DNA of 64,000 nucleotides, taken from positions 1-64,000 of the forward strand of contig JAYKXP010000106.1 in assembly GCA_037176845.1 (NCBI GenBank). Reading direction: 5' to 3'. Both the position numbers and the translations under genes were made by a program. Positions 1 through 12,000 of the stretch are shown here, one piece after another. Positions within the stretch are counted from its first letter, which is position 1; the number at the start of each line of letters is the position of its first letter. The notes beneath the pieces were generated by a model. The model saw only the letters and a list, made by a program, of their open reading frames with translations. It was not told the DNA's origin and searched no databases. This stretch comes from Paramarasmius palmivorus (taxonomy: Eukaryota > Basidiomycota > Agaricomycetes > Agaricales > Marasmiaceae).

Positions 1-1639
1 AACGTTGCATTGCGAGACTTCAGTGGCATCATCGCAAGAGCTTCGCCGGCTCGAGGTATATCCCGGACAATACGGTAATCCTACGCTTCCCGTGGTCCAC
101 ACGTTCCAATGGATAAAGCACCTGCGCGGCGACGTATAACACTGAATTTTGGATGTCACTGAGTACGCTAACCGAGAGTAAGACAGACCATTTAGACCCG
201 CGCTCGTGTTTCCATCTTGTGCGATTATCTGAGGGTTCTACTCCGAGGCTTCTGGCCAAAACACAATCAACGAGACGACAATGTCGGGATGTGTCTTCCA
301 AACGAGGTGGAGCTCTGAGGGCGATACCAAAGAGAGAACGTCTGGTCCTTCTGGTCTCGGGTATGCGAAACCATCGTCGCAGAGGTACAAGTAAGGGGCT
401 GAAGCGTTTGGTGTTCTAGCTTTGACAAGGTATGATTGTGGTCTTCGAAGAGCTATCACTGCAAAGGAAACATGAGTCTATGCATGATTCTGACACAAAG
501 CAACCTAGTAACCAACCTGGGGCTTGAAGTATGATGAATTCGGTCCATTGGTTGAAGGCGATGAACGCGTTGAACATGTCTCTCCGCCATGGACACGGCG
601 CATACGACTCTTCTATTCTCTTCGACGACCTCTTGCAACCATCGACCACCCACAGCTCATCTCAAATCTCGACCTGCACGTTCAGGTTCTGGCCGTACGC
701 CCCATCTGCACAATCAACTTGTCCAAATTCCAGAGACACGCCCCATCACCCAGGTCGATAGAGCGCTGACCTGTACGGTCATTGGCTTGGAGCTCCACCT
801 AAATCAACATGAAAGCTCGAGGGTTCCATGATAGACACCAGTCCATGTTCCAAGATGGTGTCGAACAAGGATGGTAGGTATAGATGATTCTGGGAATGGG
901 GGTATGACGAATGTGTGGTAGGCGCTGTTGAGCGTGATCAAAGGGACGAATATGCATCACTATCGACTAAGTCCGTCGTAGAAGATGAGAGGCTAGGGTC
1001 CTGAAAAGTAGGTTACGAAAATCCCATGTGCAGTGGTGAATGCTCCAAAAGGACATGTCTGCCTCGGAAGGGGGACGATATACTGGGAAGGATTGTTCCA
1101 GCACGGACCAATGCTGATAGGAGCGAAAGGTGGGCAGAGAGATTGTGAAAAAGGGGATGAAGATACGTCGCGTGGATATCGGAAGTCTGCTGCAAAACGC
1201 TGTCGTTCTTCGCGATATCCCGTCTGAGGTTCAGGAAAGGGATTGGTGAAAAGATATATGTCGGAGAAGCTGAGAGGTTCCTGGATGGCGGTAGTGAGAT
1301 GTTTGCCATTGGGTTACGAGGTGATTGTGGACGAGAAAAGAGAAACGCGTTCACCAGACTGCCGCCCGCTCGGTCAACAGCACCCCCTTCCCCCCCCCCT
1401 TCCCCCCCCCCCATATCCCATATATCTTATATCTCGGATAATAATCTTACAAGTATGTTTATCGCAGTAAAAGATTATTCGTTTGCTACCTAAGTGATAG
1501 AACTAAATGAAAATCGAGCTTAGTTCGCCATTTGCACGATACAACCCCTTCAGGAATCATTCCTCAGACCCCATTGTCACTACCCACGACTCTTCGTCCT
1601 CTTCCGATTCAGAGGATTCTGTGCATGTTCTCGTAAGCA
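1..1639. other. Stretch without a recognisable gene
   Basis: Only short open frames that do not join into a plausible spliced protein and match no family I know. A C-rich run lies at about 1387-1418. The right end may hold more of the decayed F-box 3' half described next. Confidence 0.4.
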
Positions 1640-2449
1640 CTTTCCGAGTTTGAGATCGACTACGTCAACAACCCTACAGAAGTTTGCACACGTCCCGCAC
1701 AATCCTCACATCCCGACATCACCAACTTTGCAACTTCAAACCCTTCCTCCTGGACCTGAACCTAAAGCTGCTGTAAAGCTCATACCACTAGTAAGGTGCA
1801 AGTCAGCGGCTTTTAGAATTATCCTCCTCCAACGTTGGAAGTGGAAAGCGGGCCGGCCACATGGCCGAATAGACCAACATTCTGGTAGATAATGCATGGC
1901 AACATTCGACGAATAGGATTATCGTACGAAGGGGCGACAACCATAGATGGGGGCTTAGAGCATCGGTCAAAAACAGGTTGGATCGCCTTGAGGGTCCCAA
2001 AGGAAGTGACCAGTATACATGATCTCCAACCCAGGAAGGAACAGAGCGTTAAACGCTGCTATCGTAGTTATTCTCGAAGAATTTGGGATCTTGGCCTTAC
2101 TGGATGAGTCCAATCGATGTTGACAATGAAATCGGGCTTGTCTGTTGGCCGCGTCCTTCGCCAGGACGACGCAGTAAAGTTTAAAGTCGGAGGATAATGA
2201 AACGTTTCCATGCTTTTTTTAAACATGAAATAAATGTGCCTTGGTATTCGTCATCTCCATAGCTGCGAGGGACTTGATGAGCCTTTGGGCGGCCAGGGTA
2301 TAAGAAATCTGAGATAGCATTCGGCCAATGCTTGTCCAGAATTCAACGAGGTCCTCGATGTCTGTATCGTCCGGGAGGTTACAGTCTTTTATGGCAACTT
2401 CCACAGATGTACTTGCAGGGAAGGAAATGTAGTCGAAAAGTGCGTTACA
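1640..2449 (-). pseudogene. 3' half of an F-box/LRR gene cut by a transposon
   Basis: Minus-strand translation just left of the element (2219-2449) reads LFDYISFP followed by DLVEFW, matching LFNHISFP and ALTEFW in the intact family-2 F-box gene at 22197-23821. Further left the match continues only in pieces and in changing frames: a DPKFFE stretch, then AAFNALFLPGLEIMYTGHF, the counterpart of AAFRALPLSTVGTMHLGTF in the intact gene. Several frameshifts therefore separate the pieces. The 5' half is at 13662-14430 on the far side of the transposon. The left limit is a guess because similarity fades. This gene would have encoded a substrate adaptor for an SCF-type ubiquitin ligase; it is certainly broken now. 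Confidence 0.8.
2448..2449. repeat. Target-site duplication, left copy (CA)
   Basis: CA stands directly left of the element and again at 13662-13663 directly right of it. Joining the flanks with one CA gives the codons for VNCNALFDY, the same length as LSCVDLFNH in the intact paralogue. An alternative reading is an AT duplication with the element starting at CACACAAA (2453-13658); that also keeps frame but leaves two extra residues. Confidence 0.65.
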
Positions 2450-2471
2450 CATCACACAAATAGGCAGGTGG
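2450..2471 (+). repeat. Left terminal inverted repeat
   Basis: Starts CATCACACAAAT and runs to GGCAGGTGG. Its reverse complement recurs at 13640-13661 with 19 of 22 positions identical. Beyond 22 bp the ends diverge, but ATATGACCT plus CC recurs a little further inside on both sides. Confidence 0.8.
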
Positions 2472-3217
2472 TCATACCCCGGATATGACCTACCTTACCT
2501 GGAATGACCTCCCAATATCTGGGATACCCGGATATGGGGGTGATAATGGAGGTGGGTTGCTTTATTACTCGTAATGACACCCCGTTAACTGTCGTGAACT
2601 CATTAATCAAGTATAGCACGTTATCTGGTTATCACGACGGGTTACGGGTTTATCATAACGAGTTGGATGCTGCGATGACAGGGTATGAACAATATCACTG
2701 GTAGAGTAGCTTGTGTCGAGTTAGTGTAGGTATAACGAATAACAGAACATACTCACCGTTAATTGGATGAAATAACCTAGTTATAACGCCCATGATTCAG
2801 TATAATAGGTTACTAGGGTAGATCCAAGTTATCGCAGTTATAACAAGTTATCGCTGTCATAACCCTAATAACCTGTTATCCCTAACGGTCACCAATTAGT
2901 GCCATTAACTTGAGGAATAGATAGATACCTTGAGGAGACGCCAATTATACGAGTTCTATCCATCGTATCTTGTCCTTGCCCGTCGGCGGCTTTATCACCT
3001 ACTATAGGTAAGCATACCAAGTTGCGCATGTTATTTCTTTCTCTTATCAGCCAAACCAAATCAACGTCGGCACCACCAAATACAGTAGTCATATCACGTA
3101 TCCATTGGCTGTTCTACAATCCATGTACCATACATATTACATAAAAGTACAAATGACAAGCAAGCAACACGAGAGCAAAGTCCGAAAGCAGAAAGACGTA
3201 CAGCAAAACACCTACGA
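2472..3217. repeat. Left subterminal region of the transposon
   Basis: Non-coding, AT-rich. Short words such as GTTATAAC, GTTATCGC, TAACCTGTTATCC and CATAACGAG recur many times, most densely at 2640-2885. The same words crowd the right subterminal region (13400-13535). Such clustered short repeats are typical transposase binding sites in CACTA-like elements; their role here is inferred. Confidence 0.6.
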
Positions 3218-5208
3218 CTACTCCCCATCATCCTCATCATCATCCTCATCATCATCCTTATCATCTTCGTGACCCTGACCCTGCTGAGTACCCTCGCCGG
3301 CCTGCGTACCTTCTCCTGCCTGCTGAGTACCCTCACTACCCTGCTGGGTACCACCCTGAGTGGTGGATTGGGCGGCAGTGGCAGCGGCAGCGGCAGCAGC
3401 TTCCTTGCGTGCCTTGGCCTGCGCAAGGATCGTTGCCATGTCTGAACCTTCCTCAGGCTCGTCGTCAGCCGCATCTTGATCCTTGAAAACTTCCCTGCAA
3501 ACGTCTATTAGTTTACGATCCCAAAAAAAAAAGTACGCGCTTACTTGTTGAAAAACTTGAGTAGGTCTTCTTTCCACGAGTCTTCTCCTGCTTCGTAGAT
3601 CTTGATGAGGTTGCGGTAGAAGATATACAGGTCGAGTTTGCCGCATGTTCTCCTCCATGTGGTTTGAGTGCTGAGTGCAAAATATACCTAGCGTGACAGT
3701 CAGTAACGAGCCCAGTAAAAGATAGTAGCGTACCTGAACAGCAACGTAAGCGATGGATTCAGGAGTAACGGACTTTACGCCAGCGATAGCTGCGTTTCCG
3801 TTGTCCTCAGAAGCATCGTTCAAGTCCATAGTTGCCGCTGGTGATTTGTGAAGGTTACGCCACGCCTATAATGAACCTTGTCAGTATCAGAAGCCAGAAG
3901 TAAACGTTCACGTACCCTGGTGAGTGTGTAGCCGCGGAAAAGACCCTGGTACATGTCCATGGGGTCAAAGAGTCTGTAATCGTATAACAGACCTGGCAAG
4001 CTTGAATGAGTTATAGCTTTAGCTCGTTTCAAGTCGTCGAGCGCCCTTGAAGAACGTGTTAGTATGTGTTAAAGGAGAGAACTAATACTTACTTGTTTCG
4101 TACATCTTCATCATCGCTCTTGAAGCGTAGAATGAATGATGCTGGGCACATGAGTGGTGCAATAGATGGGTGTAAAAGTCCGCGCGCAATCTTCGTGTCA
4201 GCATCCAGTGAAGGAAAGACGACACTATCATCCCAGGATATCTGGGGGTTGTCCTTGATTATCCAAATGATAGACTTCTTGAGCTTTGAGGTATCGGCCT
4301 TGCGAGCGAGGCGAAAACCTTCACGCATCTGGAGACCCAAGTAAGTGAACGAAGGAGCAGAATCAATAGAAAAACTTACCACGCTAATGATCTGATTGAG
4401 GACCGGATCGTTGCCATAATGAGAACACTGGCGTAAGCGTTCGTGTGTGCCTGGCTGTTCTGCAACCAGGTACTTGTAAGTCGTTTCGTACAGAGCCATA
4501 CGCTCGGGATCCCTGGATAAAAACAGAGTATCAGTTGGAAGCCATGAAAATAGTGAGTATATGCGTACATATCAGACGCCGTTTCTTCTGTGGTAGCATC
4601 TTCGTCGTCCTGGTTGGTGTCTGGAGGCTGTTCGTCACCTTGTAGGACCTTTCCGAGTCCGACTTCGACGAGAATGGGGATACAGCTTGCGTCCATCCCA
4701 CGAAAACGAGTAAGCCATGCACCAGTGACCTGGGCAAAGCTTAGGACAATATACCTAGGGTAAATTAGTAGGTATATGCTGCAATAGAAGTAATTACTCA
4801 CGACTTTTTCACTGCTCGCAGCCGGCCAGAGACGTTGACCTTTCCTCTTCCTCTTCCTCTCTTCCTGCTTCCTCCAGCCTCTCGCTGTACCTCACTAACG
4901 CTATTCCTCTTGATGTAGTCGGCAGAGGCACTGGCCGCCCACTTTTCGAAATCAAGCCGTGCCTTCTTCTCTTCCTCCGTTTCCGTTGGATGGCGATCCG
5001 GCGTGCTAGAAGGTGGTGGTGGGCTGGAACGACGAGTACGAGACTCACCACGGTCTCGATGAGAGGATCTGTCGCTTCCACTTCCACTGCTACGTCGCTC
5101 ACGCGAACGATAGCGCTGATTGCGGTCACTTGAGGATCCTGATGATCTACGTGGGGATCTTGACCTAGAGGAACGACGAGGTGAGCGGCTAGAGGTTCTA
5201 GGAGCCAT
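3218..5208 (-). CDS. DUF6698-like protein with RS-rich N-terminus (transposon gene)
   Basis: Eight exons, all junctions in phase: 5208-4802, 4754-4569, 4512-4380, 4328-4093, 4045-3916, 3865-3734, 3687-3545, 3494-3218; 547 aa. Residues about 1-70 are rich in SR/RS dipeptides (SRSPRRSSGSSSDR), as in splicing-factor RS domains. A lysine-rich helix follows. The core has the DUF6698 layout as I remember it: GLLHPSIAPLMCP, then a PMDMYQGLFRGYTL segment, a KSPAA segment, SIAYVAVQVYFALST followed by TTWRR, then YIFYRNLIKIYE. The tail is Ala-rich, then Gln/Gly repeats, and ends in a long Asp/Glu run. The function of DUF6698 is unknown to me; the RS and acidic parts suggest a nuclear protein that binds RNA or chromatin. 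It starts at the first ATG, after an AT-rich leader. Confidence 0.85.
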
Positions 5209-5630
5209 GGAAAAGATGTGAAGGGATACTGGGAGGTGGTGGTGGTGGATGGAGGAAGAAAACGTTGGTAGGAGGAACAAGGAATTTGTACCCAGGGGCG
5301 TGGGAATCAATAAGGCGCGTAAAGCGCGTCAAAACAAATATAATCCCAAATTGGGAAGGTGAGCGCCTAGTGGTCAACACTGTTGACCACTAGACGCTCG
5401 ATGTAACCCTAGTCCCAAAAAACGCTAGGGTTATAGTAAAAATCCGGGAAAATAAATAAAAAATTAAATTAAATGAAGGAAAAAGTGTCTGTTAGCTTCG
5501 CCGCCGAAGCGACTACTAATCCCTTGAGCCACGAAGAGGCCAGACACGTTCAAGGGGTGGTTTTAGCTAGATAAGGTATCATTCACGCAGGTATCAAGAA
5601 AAAATACAGTAAGCTAACAATACATGGATA
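5209..5630. promoter_or_regulatory. Intergenic region with several small hairpins
   Basis: Lies between the 3' end of the Spt5-like gene and the start of the DUF6698-like gene, both on the minus strand, so it should hold the promoter of the latter. It holds CCCAAATTGGG (palindrome, 5346-5355), the 18-bp hairpin at 5361-5399, AACCCTAG facing CTAGGGTT (about 5404-5432) and CCCTTGA facing TCAAGGG (about 5521-5557). Confidence 0.5.
5361..5399. repeat. Near-perfect 18-bp inverted repeat
   Basis: Arms GAGCGCCTAGTGGTCAAC (5361-5378) and GTTGACCACTAGACGCTC (5382-5399) pair at 17 of 18 positions around a 3-nt loop. It is about 150 bp before the DUF6698-like start, so it could be a promoter operator or a hairpin at the end of the upstream transcript. 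Confidence 0.75.
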
Positions 5631-5782
5631 CTATTTACGCCTTCGTAGAGTAGAGTCCTGAGCGTTCTTCCATGTCGTTACATAATGTTGTAGTTCGTCA
5701 GTAATGTGCTTTTTCACAGACAACACGCAAGCATCTGATGGGAGAAATTGTAAAGGACAGGTAAAGTCAATGGTCTTGAGCC

Positions 5783-8422
5783 TCAGGTTTGGAACAAAGA
5801 ATCCACAAAGATGAAGATGACCGTCCACATGCGCAGAGCTCGCCCGTACTGCAACACGATTCGCGTGATCCCACGGAATATGAAGACAGGCTCCATGGTA
5901 TTTACAAGCGGATTGACTGGATGAAATTCGACGTTGGGGGGAATAGGACGATCGCGCTTGTAGAATTCCAGTATAGCTGTCGTTTCGTGATCCCCTCTGA
6001 GTATACGAATGTCGAGCTTCCTGTCTTTGAAATGCTTTCCATCAACTGTCCCGTTAACGATCGATTTGAACGTGAGGCTATCAGTGTTGGATGATTCATA
6101 TAGCCAAAGTTGACTCGGATGACGAATGATATCACGCCAGGAAGGTTCAGGCGTTTGGATATCGAAAGGGTCGTTAAAGTCGTCGTTCCCTTCAAAATGA
6201 CTGAAGTTAGGGTTGAAAGCAGGATCCTCGTCGACAAGATCAGGATTAGGAGCGCCTCCTAGGTTATAGCGACGCCGATGAAGCGGAGGAGTCCTCGGAC
6301 GAACAGGGACAGGCGGAAGTCTGTAGATCTTTTGATGAAACGTTAACGGATGGATATACGATGATGGCGGTCTGAAGATGGGAAGAAGAGGGCGTTCGAC
6401 GAGATGAAGAGGAAGCTCCCAATTCATGTCAACGACCCAGTCGTAATCCAGCCGGTGACGTGTGAACAAACGACCTTGAACAAGTGACTCGATGGTGATC
6501 ATTAAGCCGCTCTTTGTAGGCTGTTTGATGTGAACGTCAACCACCGCGGCATGTTCCCCTTTGACTGGGCAATTTCCACTAACCAGGACTTCACGTCCCT
6601 TCCATGGAATCTTGTCAGTTCTTGTCTTCTTCAGCAGCTGCGTAGCTTCTGAATGAGACAAGACAAAGACTTGTTGGGGGATTCGATGTAGACGAAGACG
6701 CTCATTCCACTCTTCCCTAAACTCGTAGAAACTTTGCTCGCCTTGGAGGTCAAGAGGACCTAGCCTGGCCGCATCTACCCAAGATGGAAGTCGAGATCCT
6801 GGTTCGCGAGACATGGAGTAACCAACAGCGTTTTCGTCGCGTTGGGTAACGCGAAAAGAGTTTGCGTGGCCTTTGAAATCGTACGGTAAAGATCCCTGAA
6901 TGTCCTGGATGACGACTTCTTGATCAACCAATTGGATAACGACGCCAGAGACGCCAGAGATGTGGCGAACGAAATCACCAATAGACCATATCTTTCTCAG
7001 TGCCCAGCCCACGGAGTACTCTTCGGCGGAAGGTAGATCATAGGACTCATTTGTAGGGCAAACGATTGGGCCTCTCTCCGACTGGTCGCGTACAATGCCT
7101 TCCTCTCCCGAGCGACTTCGAACAACATCTCCAGTATCGAATCGCCAGTCGTCAACTCGAGGAAAGTTGGCGATGACAAGTGGGTGCTCGCAAAGGAGCA
7201 GGATACGACCTTCCATGGCGTTGGGATACCTCCCTAGAGGTCTAACAAGCCTGATAGGGAGCGTCTTCACCATGAGACCATGATGGAAGTGATAATCTGG
7301 ATATTTTTTGCGATTCCATAGCGGCTCTTGGTCTGGTGGCTCCTTGTACAGTGACGAGTCTAGCACCAAGGTCTGAACGAAAGTATTCGACGCGCTACCT
7401 TTAGGCCAGCTATTGTGGATGAAGGAGGGGTGTACTCGAGGGAGGAAAGCAACGGTAATCGTCTTCTTGTCGACTGCAAGGACGATAGCTGGGTCGTTAG
7501 TGTAAAGTGGAGTGACCGGCTTCGAATGTGTTTCTTCGACATTCTCCAACCTAATCCTTTCGCTATGCTGCTCTCCTAGACGCACCCAGCTGCCTACTCT
7601 GGCACCACGCGCCCAAGAGGCATCTGAATCATTGAAAACTTGAGCCAGCGGGCGTAGGTACAAGGCCATAGATATCTCCACTGGATCAATGATAGCCTGC
7701 ATCAGGATCCCGTTGAAACCAGGAAGATCTCGTCCATCTCGGCTTTTCAGACCAGCACGGTGTCGCAAAGTGACAGGACATCTAGCCAGTACCTCGGCAG
7801 CACGACCGGCGTCTGATGTACAGATGTATATGAAACCACAGCCATCCTCGTAGCGTCTGACGGTGTGGAAGAGGCTATTAGGGTATTTCTTGATGTATCG
7901 ATCGAGATAGTTAACGAGATATCGTTCTTTGCCATTCTACAAGTCCGTCAGCATGGAACTCAAGTTCAGTGTTCAATTGTACCAACCTTGCACCGTACCA
8001 GCCAAACCTCCCCAACCTTTTCGATATCTTCGTCCTTCTCATCATCTCGAGCTATCCCTGGATCGCTAGTTGCCTCCGACGTTGTGGAGGATACAGGTGT
8101 AGGTTGGGAGATATCGTCATCCTCAGAGAAGAGAGAGTCGTGCGAGTCTTTGGAGAATAGGGAGTCGTGGTCTGACGCGTTCCCGTCGTCCAACGACGTG
8201 TCCATCTGCTGATTGACGGTGTTGTAGTCGATAGGTCGGCCTGCATCTTCTTCCTCGTCATCGTTGATAAAGTCATTCTCTGTGTAAGAAACCGTTAGCT
8301 TTATAGTACTTTGGGTGAACAAAATTGCCCATACCTTCCTCTTCGTCGTCTGAGCTGCAATACCCTCTGTCGACGGACGCTTCCAGGTCCAGGAAAGGCC
8401 TCACGATATCACGTCTGTCCAT
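5783..8422 (-). CDS. Spt5-like transcription elongation factor (NGN + KOW), transposon gene
   Basis: Three exons, phases consistent: 8422-8335, 8279-7987, 7936-5783; 844 aa. The N-terminus has the Spt5-style acidic part (LDLEASVDRGY, then DDEEEENDFINDDEEED). Residues about 119-190 start GEVWLVRCK and form an NGN-like domain (NusG N-terminal fold). KOW-like units follow: GSWVRLGE with DPAIVLAVDKKTITVAFL (about 241-290), GDVVRSRSGEEGIVRD (about 395), GDFVRHISGVSGVVIQL (about 447) and GREVLVSG with EHAAVVDVHI (about 574-613). Spt5 normally pairs with Spt4 on RNA polymerase II and controls elongation. This copy lacks the usual C-terminal repeat region. The stop at 5783 follows an abrupt hydrophobic end, and a second open frame (5828-5631) continues in another frame, so the true C-terminus may need one more intron or be frameshifted. 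Confidence 0.82.
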
Positions 8423-8480
8423 TTTGCCTGCTGGGATCGTATATCAGCATGCAGGCTAAAGGACTCAGGAATTCATGATA

Positions 8481-8487
8481 TTTTATA
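8481..8487 (-). promoter_or_regulatory. TATA box of the Spt5-like gene
   Basis: TATAAAA on the minus strand, about 60 nt before the start codon at 8422. Confidence 0.55.
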
Positions 8488-8632
8488 GAGCTCTTATGTC
8501 TTTTTGACGCTCAGTTTCATTGACATTTCATTTTCATTATTACTATACTACTACTACTTAAGCAAAAACAGAACTTACACGGATGGAACGACGAGGGGCA
8601 GAGCCCGGCGTCGTCGATGATGGCGGTAACGA

Positions 8633-8780
8633 GCAAGGAGGAAAAATTTTTCAAAGTCCGACGCGCGGCAGTATTGGGCTTGCAAATCTTGAGGGGGCTG
8701 CCTCACGTGCTTCAGCCCCCCCAACATTTCCAAGCCCAATACTGCCGCGCGTCGGACTTTGAAAGTCCTTTCCTCCTTGC
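8633..8780. repeat. Long hairpin with 68-nt arms
   Basis: Left arm 8633-8700, 12-nt loop 8701-8712 (contains CACGTG), right arm 8713-8780. The arms pair almost throughout; the central 30 nt around GACGCGCGGCAGTATTGGGC are perfect. Weaker pairing extends outwards to about 8616 and 8797. Because of the symmetry both strands show look-alike open frames, which I treat as artefacts. It sits between the two divergent transposon promoters. It could be a hairpin RNA source, a nested foldback element or a regulatory cruciform. Confidence 0.88.
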
Positions 8781-8892
8781 ACGCAACGTCCATCATCTCA
8801 AGGGTAAGTCCTTCACTCCCGTAGTAGTACAGTACATAGTTACACCAAATTGTTTCAATAAATGATTTAAATGTTTTCATTGAGTTTTGAAT

Positions 8893-8935
8893 GGCCAATG
8901 GGCCAATTGGACTGAATAAAATCTTGAATATAAGG
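8893..8935 (+). promoter_or_regulatory. Transposase promoter: two CCAAT boxes and a TATA-like site
   Basis: GGCCAAT at 8893 and GGCCAATTGG at 8901 are followed by AATATAAGG at 8927-8935. The transposase ATG is at 9074, about 140 nt downstream. Confidence 0.5.
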
Positions 8936-9073
8936 CTTATACTGTGCTCATAGGCTGTACCACCGTTCTTTCAAGTTCCCAGTCGTTTACTTCAAGCCGT
9001 TCATTTCAAGACGTTAATTTAACGGTACGTACTACAAGACTATGTTGCTCAATATTCGCTCACAAGGCTGCCA

Positions 9074-12000
9074 GTGATGTCCAAGGTACTTTGTGATGGA
9101 TGTGGTCTGCGTTTCAAGAGCGACAACGCGTTATCCAACCACCAGAAGAAATGCAGCAGGGTTCAGAGCAGCAGTCGTAGCTTGATTCAGCTGGCTGCAA
9201 GAGTTAAACGTCGAAGGGTAGACGTTAGTAGCCTGTTAGATATGCTTCACAGAATAATATTGACCTTGACTCTAGAATTCATCTCCTGCGCCTCCTCCTA
9301 GAGTTCCATCGCCACCACCCCCTTTACCAGATGTACCAGATCTCCAGGACGTAGAGATGCACCCACCAGAGCCAGAGCCAGAGATCCAGAGCGGGAAACG
9401 TTCACGCAAGCCGCCTGCTCGACTTCAGAACTTCACCATTAGCTCGCTTGCATCTTCTTTTCGTAAAGCCGTGCATAATGCTACAACTAGAGAGCCCACT
9501 CCTCCACCTCCACCTTCACCTCAACCGACAGCACCTTCTCCTCCCATGCTTCCCTCGCCATCACCACCTCCACCTTTGCAACGAACGTATGTCCGTACAG
9601 AGCCCAACGAACACGGTCTCTTCCGCATCTACGATACAAACCTTCCGTCTCAATGTCCCGACCTTGATTTGAGCGCAGCCAATGTCGTGGATGCTCCCAA
9701 TATCGATACCGGAGAGGGTACGAATGCTTCGGAACGTGCAGAACGTATTGCGTCTGCGATGGGAGTTCCTGAAGCGCAAGTTCCGGAACGGCCTTTCTAC
9801 GAGCCTTTCCGCAATGCTTCGACGTTCAGGTTGATGAATTGGGCCAAGGACGTTCATACGCTTACTGACGACGGTGTCAATACCCTCGTCGAAGACGTCT
9901 TGACGAAACCCGACTTCGACCCGGCAGAACTGGCCGACTTCGACGCTAGAACGGAGAAAAAGAGGCTAGACAGGCATATTGCAGACAAAGCTGCGAAGGA
10001 GGAGGCTCTTCCTTTTGGCAGTAACGACATCTGGAAGAAAGACAAGGTCAGGATCCCTATGCCCTGTAAGGGACATTGTTTCGATAAGGAAGAAGACGCA
10101 CCTCACCTGGAACTCGAGTTCTGGCGACGGGATCTGTTGGGAGTTCTCAAATCTGCGGTGGAAGGCGACACGTTTTCCGAGTATCACCTAAAGGCTTTCA
10201 AGCTGTTCATGCAGCAGCCGGACTCGGAGCGTATAACGAGAGTATACGGGGAGTCCTACACGTCCGACAGAGCTATTAATACCGAACGTAGTCGACTTGA
10301 AGGACAGGAGGAGGACGAACTCGAGAAAGTCCTCCTTTGGCTCATCCTGTTTTCCGATGCCACGCACCTCACGAACTTCGGCACTGCAGAGTTGTGGCCT
10401 ATATACCTTTGCATAGCCAATCAATCAAAGTACCCGCGAGCGCTACCCAAAAACTTTTCCGCCTTGCACTTGGCATATCTTCCAAAGGTAAGCATTGCTC
10501 TTTTTCTTCTTTGTCTTCCGCTAACGTTCAACACAGATTCCTGATCTCATCAAAGCCCAATACCGTGAACATTACGGTTGTGATCCGTCAGACGAAGTTC
10601 TTCGTCTCCTTAATCGTGCTGTGATCCAAGCCGTATACGACAAGATCCTCAGCCCAGATTTCGTCAAGGCCTACAAGGAGGGGATCGTGTTCAAGTGCTC
10701 TGACGGAAAATTGCGACGTTTCTTGCCAGAGTTCTTTGCGTACTCGGCCAATTACGTGGAAAAGTAAGTATCTCATTCCCTATTTCTTTGACTAATATTC
10801 ATGGTCCCATTAATACAGGGTTACTATCGTCTGCATCAAGTTCTTGGGCAGCTGTCCTTGCGTTCGTTGCATGGTACAAAAGTCCAAGGTGTTCATGATG
10901 GGATCAGTACGAGATATGCGTTTTCGCATGGATCATCGTCGAGTGGATACTCCAGAGCGTCAAGACTTGGTAAAGCAGGCACGCAAGAAGATATTCCAGA
11001 AAGGGCGGACCGTGAACAGCAACGCAGTCAAGAATCTATTGGATCCTCTTTCTTTAACCGCCATCGAGGTAGATTAGATTCTTTTTTTTTTCTACTTACA
11101 CTCGCTAACTATGTGCCTAGAATTCCTTCTCTAAGCATTTACTGCCTTTGGGCTTCGACGTTTACGAACTCCTCGTGGTGGACCTCCTCCACGAGTTTGA
11201 GATAGGTGTATGGAAAGCCGTCCTTATACACCTTGTACGTCTACTCTATTCCTCTGGACCATCAAAGGTCACAGAGTTGGATTATCGGTAAGCGTCCTCA
11301 AGTCATTGTTTGTTCTGCTTACTTATTGCCCCTTCAGTTTTCGCCAGACCCCAACGTATGGACGTTCGGTTATCCGAAGGTTCCATAACAACGTATCCGA
11401 CATGAAGAAACTAGCAGCGAGAGATTTCGAGGACATCTTACAGGTAATATACCCATAATTCACGTCTTTGGTGATCTAACTTTGCTTTCTAGTGCGCGAT
11501 TCCTTGCTTCGACGGTATCTTCGAAGATGCCGAGTTTGACAGGCTTGTTCAAGACCTGTTACATACGCTAGCAACATGGCATGCATACGCCAAGCTGCGT
11601 ATGGTCACCGACTCTGAGATCAACTCTTTGGAGCAAGTAACGCGACTACTGGGCCAACTCATACGCAAATTCACCAACGATTCTTTCAAGTACGACACGA
11701 AAGAGACGCCTGCCAAAGTCAGACGAAGGAAGAGGCGAGCAGCTGACAAGTTGTCAAAGGGAGAGGCTGCACAGGCCGATGATAATGCCGGTGCTCGTTC
11801 TCGCAAGTTCAACATGGAGACGGCAAAGCTTCATTTTCTGGGTGACTATGCTGAGTCGCTCAGAAAGTACGGTACGACTGACGGGTATAGCTCCACTATT
11901 GTAAGTTATCTTTTTCCTAATCATATTGTTTACTCACGCCTACCTGCAGGGAGAAGTTAGTCACAAGCTCGTCAAGTCGTTCTACGAAAAGACCAACAGG

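Noticed and set aside
1387..1418. C-rich run as a possible structured element
   Set aside because: Simple low-complexity sequence without further context.
3218..3300. CAT-rich tract as a microsatellite
   Set aside because: It is the coding sequence of the Asp/Glu tail of the DUF6698-like protein.
8575..8898. Open frames on both strands over the hairpin
   Set aside because: They mirror each other because the DNA is palindromic; no family match and no independent coding support.
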